This document shows, one piece after another, positions 57,253 to 64,000 of a stretch of 64,000 bases of DNA. Location: the NCBI RefSeq assembly GCF_907165205.1, contig NC_058193.1:26487521-26551520 (forward strand). Reading direction: 5' to 3'. A model generated the notes under the pieces. It was not told where the DNA came from. It searched no databases and worked only from the letters and a program-made list of their open reading frames with translations. The translations under genes were made by a program, and so were the position numbers. The stretch comes from Coccinella septempunctata (lineage: Eukaryota > Arthropoda > Insecta > Coleoptera > Coccinellidae). The stretch's first letter is position 1; the number at the start of each line of letters is the position of its first letter.

Positions 57253-58469
57253 ATAATAGACCGAATAGTTTTGGAGTACTGAGCAAAAATAATTAAAAAA
57301 AATTCAACAATGGGCGAGAGACATATTTCATTTATGTAATTTGGGTTGAACCTTGATATTTTGAGCTCAGGTTCTATGGTTGAAAGTTGAAATACCTTCA
57401 ATTAGTAATGCCACTCTTTGTATTCGAACTGAAAAGAAATTGGAGTAATCAGAGCTTTTTTTCATCTATACGAGGAAATACGAGGAAAAAGTGGTTCATC
57501 CAAAGCTACTAGAGATCAAGAGACAAAATTTGGATCATATCTTATGGCCTTTCAAGAGCAGAAGGCCGAAGATTACAAAAATGTTTTCGAGATTTTTGAG
57601 GAAAATCTCGAAATTTGTAATATCTATTGTTAGATTATTCTTGGTTTGATATAGGTACATACTATGTTATGCATGCATCAGCAGAATTATTCATCGTACA
57701 GTTCAATTTATACATACTCAACCTGGATAAGTTATGATGAAATTTGATGTTTTCATGAATCTTGAATTATATCATAAGCATTTTGATTTCAGGAATCACG
57801 AATAGAAAAAATGAAGACGAAGAGAACAGAAAATGCTTACGAGTGACCAGAAGAAGAAATGTATGAACAAAAACTTATTCAAATTGAATTTTTCTGAAGT
57901 TCAACTTAAATCTATCAATTGAACATGATTTATGTGGAAGCACCTTTACATAGAAAGTTGAAAAATATTCCTCGGATATCGATCCGGTGCAGAGAAAGAC
58001 TCGAAAGAATTCTTTCTTATCCCGGGATATTGGACAAGACCATAAAAATGAAAGTTTGCAATAGGAAAATGTAGGGAGCGTCAGGTACGTCCCATTTCCC
58101 TTGCAACACGTCGAAAACAAATGTTGTTTTGCCTTTCCTTCGTCTTTAGCCGAACTATACATCAAAACTTCGACGTCTACGGAAAGTTTTTGGAGGTTTT
58201 TCCGTATCGAAATATGCTTCAGTTCCATGCGTCTGTATGCAAATAAAATTTATTACATTTCGGGGACCTTGGATGGAAACGTGAGTTTATTGATCCCCTT
58301 TCGTTTCAGAGGAATCTGCGATATTGGAACATTCCCATTTTTCGGAATACAAATTGAAGTTATAGGTATTTCCCTTTTGGAAGTTCATACAAAACAGCAT
58401 TCAGAGAACGTCAATTTTCAAAATCGAACGAAAAACACTTGCACGTCGTGCTGCGTCGTATAGTGGTTA
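57253..58469. other. Unassigned sequence
   Basis: Frames overlap on both strands at 57875-58228 (minus) and 58101-58463 (plus). Neither resembles a known protein. Positions 57940-58460 are less AT-rich and repeat-free. Confidence 0.3.
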
Positions 58470-59760
58470 CGAGGATATTTTGAAAAATTCTTAGCCTACT
58501 AAAGAACCAAACAAAATTTCAATGTCAAAATATTTGATTACTCAACATATTCTCCTCTTAATTGGATATATTTATTACAGCGAACCTGCAACGTCTCTAG
58601 ACCTTTCAAAAACAATGTTTCTTCTTACTCTGCAAACCAGACCTCCACAGCAATTATAACCTCCTCGTTGGAAGAAAATTTACGACGTTTTAAACTTTTT
58701 TTCCGTTGAGGAAAGAGATGATAGTCGGATGAAGCCAAATCTGGTGAATAAGGGGGGTGGTCTAGTAATTCAAACCCTAAACCACGAATTTTTTGCATGG
58801 CAACATGAGGTTTGTGAGCAGGGGCGTTGTAATGCAAAAACAAAACACATTTGGATAGCTTTCCGCGTCTTTTCTCTTTAATTTTTTCGCGTACAGTGGT
58901 CAGTAATGTCGAATAGTAATCTACGGTTATTGTTTTACTATTATCAGAAAAAATCGATCATGATTACTCCATGGCAATTCCAAAAAACTGAAGCAAAAAC
59001 TTATCCAGCAGATTTTAGGCCACGAAACTTCTTAGTTCTTGGAGAACCAGAGTGTCGCCATTCCATCGATTGTTGCTTTGTATCTGAATCGTAGAAATGT
59101 ACCCAAGTCTCCTCCATGGTAATAATTCGATTTAAGAAGTCTACATCGTTTTCAAATCGAGCACAGATCGAACGCGATGCTTCTACCCTTGCACGCTTTT
59201 GGTCAACATTCAAACATTTGGGGATCTATTTTGCAGCAGTTTTTCTCATGTCCAAATTGACGTGAACTATATTATAAAGGCGTTCGTATGAAATATTCAG
59301 TGCTTCAGATATCCGTTTTAGCCCAATTCGACGGTCTGATAAAATCATGTCATAAACTGCATCGATTATTTGGGGACCTGACACAGAAACTGGCCTTCCC
59401 GATCTGTCATCATCTTCAAAGGAAAATTTACCTCTTTTGAAGCTTGCAGTCCAATTTTTCACGGTCGCATAGGAAGGACATTGATCACCAAGGGTATTGA
59501 GCATATCTTCGTAAATCTGCTTACCTCTTAACCCTTTTAAATACAGGTACTTGATAATGGCCCGATAGTTCACTTTTTCGATTTTCACAATTTCGGTGGA
59601 CATCTTCTTTCTTTTAATTTATTGCGTAATTCTGGTTTACTTTATTGACCTCAAACATCATACTGACACTTCTAATGAATTATTGTTCGTTGCTATGGTA
59701 ACGCAATTTTTTTTTATGCATGGCACTGGTCTAGGCTAACTAGATATCAATACATCCTCG
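58470..59760 (-). mobile_element. mariner element, copy C, both ends intact
   Basis: A 1291-bp element with TA at 58468-58469 and 59761-59762. The terminus CGAGGATGTATTGA (complement of the 59760 end) and its partner at 58470 (CGAGGATATTTTGA) match copy B. It is oriented opposite to copies A and B. Confidence 0.95.
58538..59603 (-). pseudogene. mariner transposase, copy C, catalytically dead
   Basis: This copy has the best-preserved N-terminus: 125 open codons from ATG at 59603 with a helix-turn-helix ending in Asp-Asp-Arg-Ser-Gly-Arg-Pro. It is interrupted where a Trp codon became TAG (near 59225) and a Lys codon became TAA (near 59000), and by a frameshift. Two of the three catalytic acidic residues are changed. 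Met-Asp-Glu-Thr is now Met-Glu-Glu-Thr (codon 59112-59114) and Gln-Asp-Asn is His-Tyr-Asn (codon 58829-58831). The third Asp (Ser-Ser-Asp-Tyr-His) is kept. Confidence 0.93.
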
Positions 59761-59762
59761 TA

Positions 59763-60812
59763 CACTGGCTACATAATCAGGAAAGTTCAGTTAATGAGTT
59801 CTTGCTTTAATCATGAATTTTATTCAAATATCATAATTTTGCTGAAAATGTGAAATCCTTTAGACGGAGTAGTACTGATCAAACGAGTATGCTCCCTTGA
59901 AATGGTTTATTTTGACGTGTTCTACCACACCTATTGAAAATAAAGACTGACTTTTACAAAAAGAAATAAGCGTTCCCGTGTTTAGTCGAAAAACATTGAC
60001 GGCTGAGAAAATCCAACGAAAACAGCCAATAAACTTGTCCGAACATCCTCGATTCTTCTTCCTTTTTCAGAATTACAACTTCTAATTGACCCAGGCAATA
60101 AAAATGAATAATAAGAGAGATAATCACGTAATTGAGCGTAATAACGTAATGAAATTCTAAGGCGGTAGTCGTGAACCGAAGATTTATGTACAGGAGCGTG
60201 CGTAAATGTAATACCGGAGAAGAAGGAAACAGGGTTGGAATCTGTTGATGAGGTGTGTACATGGAAAACCTCAATTAGACTGGGTTTTCTTCTATTTGTC
60301 TTCACAGAGGAGTAACATGAAACGGGTATGCCCTGAGCTATTATTATACCGTGATTTTTCATTGTGACATCGGAGAATGATGTTGATGTACGAGTAAATG
60401 CAGTTTATTACCTTAATGAAGAAGGAAAGGTACAACAATCAACTACGAAAACTTTGAGAAAAGAGTTATCGCGAATTTTTCACTTGGAAAAAGCTATTTT
60501 CAGCATTTTCTCTCGGCATATTTTCCCAGTCAGATAGTGTTCAATCAAATGACATATATTCAAACATACATAATTTGATTTGAACATAATATTAAAGGCA
60601 GTTACATATACAGTTCAAGTTCAAGCTGACTATAAATTTTAACCCACCTCAACTTCGACAATTCCGTACAATTTTGGCAGGTTAAACTAGGTGCGATGTT
60701 GAATTCTGCTCGAATTTCAAATGTACAACCTGGCCTAAATGGCTGGAATAGACAAAATTTTTTGTCCTTTGATTTTACTGAATTTGTTTGTACATATTGA
60801 AATTTATTTATA
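59763..60812. other. Unassigned sequence
   Basis: Minus-strand frames 59954-60274 and 59982-60362 overlap each other and match nothing I know. There is no repeat partner in the window. Confidence 0.3.
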
Positions 60813-61760
60813 CAGGGTGTCTGTAAATAAATGCGGAGAACTGGGGGCGATGATTCCTCGGTAAAAATAAGCAGGAGTAGTTCCTATACATTTTTTTCGA
60901 AACTGACCTCTCTTCCAAGATACGCCTTTGGAAGGCGATGACGAGTTGACGAGTTTTTAATTTTTTTAGTGGTTCTAAAAAACACTGAGTCATGAATCTA
61001 TACATAATATAAAGCACACAATTTTTTTAGATTTCATGATTTTATTATTGGGAGTTGAAAATAACAACCCCTTATGATTTTCCTTCAAAAATTGTTTTCG
61101 TGGGATAGATTTTCGAAAAATAAAATTCACTTATGGTGTCCCATTCAATTCTGGAGAAGAAGAGTCTCTTGCAAAATTTCGAAACAGTCGATACTTTTCT
61201 CGGAATAAATACAAACTCACAAGCAGTTCTGATCACTGTTCATTCCATTTCATATAAGTGTTCCATAGAATGACTAGGTACCTCCCGCTAAAATACATGC
61301 ATCAAATCTCTGCCTCATAGACCTTCGTGTACTGGTTGTTTTCATTTATTCCGAGAAAAGTATCGACTGTACCTACCGAAATTCTGCAAGAGACTTTTTT
61401 TCTCCGGAATTGAATGGGAAATCATAAGAGAATTTTATTTTTCGGAAATCCATCCCACGAAAACAATTTTTTAAGAAAAATCATATAAGCTTGTTTTAAA
61501 CCCCTAATAATGAAGTTATGAAACCTAAAAAAAATGTGTGAGTAACATCTACTTATAGCTTCATATTATGTGTAGTTTTATGACTCAATATTTTTTAGAA
61601 CCCGTAAAAAAAATTAAAAAGTGTCAACACATCATCGCCTTCCAAAGGCTGCATCTTGGAAGGGAGGTCGATTTCGGAAAAATTTATAGGAACTACCCCT
61701 GCTTATTTTCATCGAGGAATCATCTTCCCAAGTACTCCGCATTTGTTTACAGATACCCTG
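60813..61760. repeat. 948-bp foldback element (R7)
   Basis: CAGGGTGTCTGTAAATAAATG starts the left arm and GTTTACAGATACCCTG closes the right. Arms of roughly 430 bp mirror each other around 61280 (CCTTTGGAAGGCGATGA against CATCGCCTTCCAAAGG; TCTCGGAATAAAT against ATTTATTCCGAGA). TA precedes the left end; CA follows the right end. The frames 60808-61017 and 61568-61804 are the two arms read outward. Confidence 0.88.
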
Positions 61761-62219
61761 CATACACATATTTTCTATTGTATCCTATGATGTATATTGA
61801 TTGACTGGCCTTGTAAATTATTGAAGGTAATAATAAATGAATTATAAACATAAAATAAATGGAAAGAAGTGAAGAGACTTCAGTAATACATAACGCTTAG
61901 CTGCTAGCCATCGATAAGTAGAATGTGAAACCAGTACGAAGAGGAGTAAATGGCTTTTTCACACTGATACCTCGATGTGAGGGTAAAAATACAGCTAACC
62001 AGACTTTACATCATTTCCGAATAATCACGCGCTAAGTTATAGTCTTAAGTTTGTTCTTAAGTAGCAAAGTAGCCTACCGCAGTTGTATCGAAACGTCAAG
62101 TGAAATGCCTAAAAACCACTGCTAAAAGGCCCGAAATATTCGTATACCCACATGACCATCGTACACGTCACAATACAAAAATAATAATGTTGAAAGTGTT
62201 ACACCTTTCTGACTTTCTA
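61761..62219. other. AT-rich sequence, nothing recognised
   Basis: No repeat partner or coding signal. Confidence 0.3.
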
Positions 62220-62700
62220 CGATAATCTTAGTACGAGCTCGTTAAGCATCCTCATGGAAATCTACAGACGAGGCACTTCACCATCCAGTCAGATAGAAAT
62301 ATAGGGAACATTAATGAAATTTTCTCCTGGTAGTAGGAGGATGTGAATGGAAACAGGAGAAAAAAGTCGTTGCCTTCACATAACCGGGCGTTAATTGCGA
62401 TCCGCCCGGGCGTAAGGACATCCCGCCTCCATCGATAATGTAACGTTCCGACTGAAATTGATGACGTGCTCCAATTTAATTCCATATATTCGTTCCATTC
62501 TGGGCCGAATGACGAATTGGATTCGGGGATAGAGTGTATTGAAGTCTCGGAATATCCATATATAGAGTAATTGGCCGAAATTGACGATTAGCGGCTTAAA
62601 TGATATATTCTGGATCCGACTAACGCTAATTTCTGACCGGTTATAACGAATTCATCCCGCTATGGTGTGGCGTCGTTCGTTGTAGGTTAGAATGAATAAT
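62220..62700. other. Less AT-rich island
   Basis: Repeat-free with CpG-rich segments (GATCCGCCCGGGCGTAAGG) and many TAATT/AATTA cores. The minus-strand frame 62252-62485 is unrecognised. Enhancer candidate in the upstream fringe intron, by inference. Confidence 0.35.
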
Positions 62701-62773
62701 TCTATGAATAATTCTGGTGTGTTTCAGAGCAGATGATGGTTCTGTTCAGGTTTCTGTCATATGATGAATTATT

Positions 62774-63103
62774 TCACTCAGGCAATGTCAGAGGCAATCG
62801 CGTTTTTTTAGCCAGTTCAGCCTTTTTCTCGGTACCGGAGGAATAGGCAGCAAAAAAGTTGCCTCGGGTGGTATTCAAATAAGAACACCCAGTAATGGTT
62901 AGAAATAGGAATTTTTCGAGATAGTTGTTTGGTATGGTAGAAGAGAATTGAACGATCATACCATGCAGTATGGATGCGTTATGTCGACGTGAGATTCCTG
63001 GTACAAAAACCTCTAGATTAATGGCTACGTTCTGAGTTTGTTCAATAACCATCATTGGGTTATTTAGTTCGATGACGTTTGGATAAACTGAGGTCACTTT
63101 CAA
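62774..63103 (-). CDS. Unrecognised 109-codon ORF
   Basis: The frame from ATG at 63101-63103 to a TGA just below 62774 has balanced amino-acid composition (Asn, Thr, Ile and Val rich, few runs), unlike most frames here, and reads through without AT-driven low complexity. I recognise no domain, signal peptide or membrane segment. It is not flanked by recognisable splice sites or repeats. It may be a piece of a mobile element or a chance frame. Confidence 0.25.
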   Translation of the reverse strand: MKVTSVYPNVIELNNPMMVIEQTQNVAINLEVFVPGISRRHNASILHGMIVQFSSTIPNNYLEKFLFLTITGCSYLNTTRGNFFAAYSSGTEKKAELAKKTRLPLTLPE

Positions 63104-63352
63104 TGTTTTAACAACTCTTAATCAGATAACTGGTGGATTTCACAAGAACTCTCCTGAAAACTCCATCAGTACTAAACATCCCAAACACTAGAATGGTATT
63201 TAAGTATATACTGAAGGGGGGTTTGTTGATATAAAATAGATATATCTTTATAATAATTGTAATATGAGCTATATACGTCAAATAAAACTACTTTGCAACT
63301 TTCTTTTTTGTAGTATCTTCCAGAAAAATCATCGTAGATATAAATGTGAAAC

Positions 63353-64000
63353 AACCGTTGCCACTACCAAACGTTGGCATCGTTATATAAAACTTATGTC
63401 CGCCCCATACTGGAGTACGCTGGTCCTGTTTGGCATCCTGTATTTTCTCATGATGCAGAGCTATTGGAGCAAGTGCAACGGTCAGCTACAAGAATTCCAT
63501 ACGGTATCATAAGACCTGATTACCAAACTCGACTTGCTCTAATGAAACTGGAGACATTTGCTGATCGTAGGTTGAGGGGAGACATGATAACCACCTTTAG
63601 AGCCGTGAGAGGATTTTTTGGAATAGATTTGTCATCGTTGTTCCCACTGAATATCAACCACCTGAGAGGACATAATTATAAACTAGCTAGAGAACAGTTT
63701 TTTACAAGAAGCAGACAAAATTTCTTGAGTAACAGAGTGTTTCACCATTGGAATATGCTACCTAGCGAAGTTGTGAATGCAAGAAGCGTCAACATGTTTA
63801 AAAATGGATGGGATTCTTGGAGATCAGAAAGTGTATTTTGATTTCAATTTTGTTTTTTTGTTAGTACTACATTTGATTTTCTTATTTTATTTTGAAATGT
63901 GTATATCGATCACGTTGAGCATCAATTGTATTTTCTTTGAGTTGTATAGGTTATCCTCAACTCTGATTTTGTAAATAATAATAATAATAATAATAATATT
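63353..64000 (+). pseudogene. LINE 3' end: reverse transcriptase C-terminus and AAT tail
   Basis: An open frame of about 155 codons (63374-63841, stop TGA) carries LYKTYVRPILEYAGPVWHP, then a Leu-Glu-x-Val-Gln-Arg-x-Ala-Thr-Arg segment, an Arg-Arg-Leu-Arg-Gly-Asp-Met-Ile motif, Phe-x-Ser-Asn-Arg-Val-Phe and Trp-Asn-x-Leu-Pro. This order is the C-terminal third of non-LTR reverse transcriptases of the Jockey/CR1 type. The frame starts without the palm domain because of 5' truncation, and a stop lies at 63347-63349. A short 3' UTR ends in (AAT)n at 63976-63998. The frame itself is intact, so the insertion may be young. Confidence 0.85.

Noticed and set aside
57027..57401. 124-codon minus-strand ORF
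   Set aside because: It runs through the 45-bp hairpin MITE and shows no domain.
60808..61804. Two mirrored ORFs (69 and 78 codons)
   Set aside because: Both are arms of the foldback 60813-61760.
48044..64000. Upstream fringe exons with the DxD motif
   Set aside because: The minus strand was searched for the Asp-Asp-Asp and Trp-Tyr-Leu-Gly-Lys-Pro regions; nothing matched, so they probably lie beyond the window.

Overview
The window looks like AT-rich insect genomic DNA; a beetle is my guess, but nothing in the window fixes the order. It is dominated by the 3' half of one gene on the minus strand, a fringe (fng) orthologue. Five coding exons are visible, in transcription order 47958-48043, 20599-20669, 17318-17412, 17006-17088 and 6992-7046. 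All have GT/AG borders and matching codon phases, and they join into about 129 codons ending in a stop at 6992-6994. They encode the C-terminal third of a GT31 beta-1,3-N-acetylglucosaminyltransferase, the Golgi enzyme that elongates O-fucose on Notch EGF repeats. The N-terminal exons, including the DxD metal-binding region, were not found and should lie beyond position 64000. The introns are about 10 kb, 229 bp, 3.2 kb, 27.3 kb and at least 16 kb.

The introns and the 3' flank are packed with transposon debris. There are three mariner copies (25639-26681, 33187-34476, 58470-59760), all inactivated. There are three to five non-LTR retrotransposon 3' ends, two with AAT-type tails. A 2.2-kb hAT-like element (54491-56731) has a perfect 8-bp target duplication and carries two further elements. 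A TIR element (44025-45050) carries a decayed THAP domain. A large set of long-inverted-repeat (foldback) elements with TA target sites mostly starts CAGGGTG and ends CACCCTG. Several are nested: 22993-23931 inside 22647-24422, 31471-32183 inside 31394-32697, and three concentric palindromes at 39816-40430.

Other structure: two head-to-head tRNA genes with oversized anticodon loops (13585-13663 minus, 13876-13954 plus); a 194-bp higher-order tandem repeat (about 51540-52680); a 175-bp tandem repeat (8850-9290); and a CpG-rich hairpin cluster (29385-29850).

Between the repeats lie islands of less AT-rich, repeat-free sequence (about 9360-10680, 16130-16640, 24430-25260, 37730-38220, 40490-41050, 43060-43620, 45200-45790, 50430-50900, 62220-62700). 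In a developmental gene with giant introns these are the best candidates for enhancers, but that is inference. No CRISPR, operon or prokaryotic feature is present. Positions 1 to about 6400 appear to be 3' intergenic flank.
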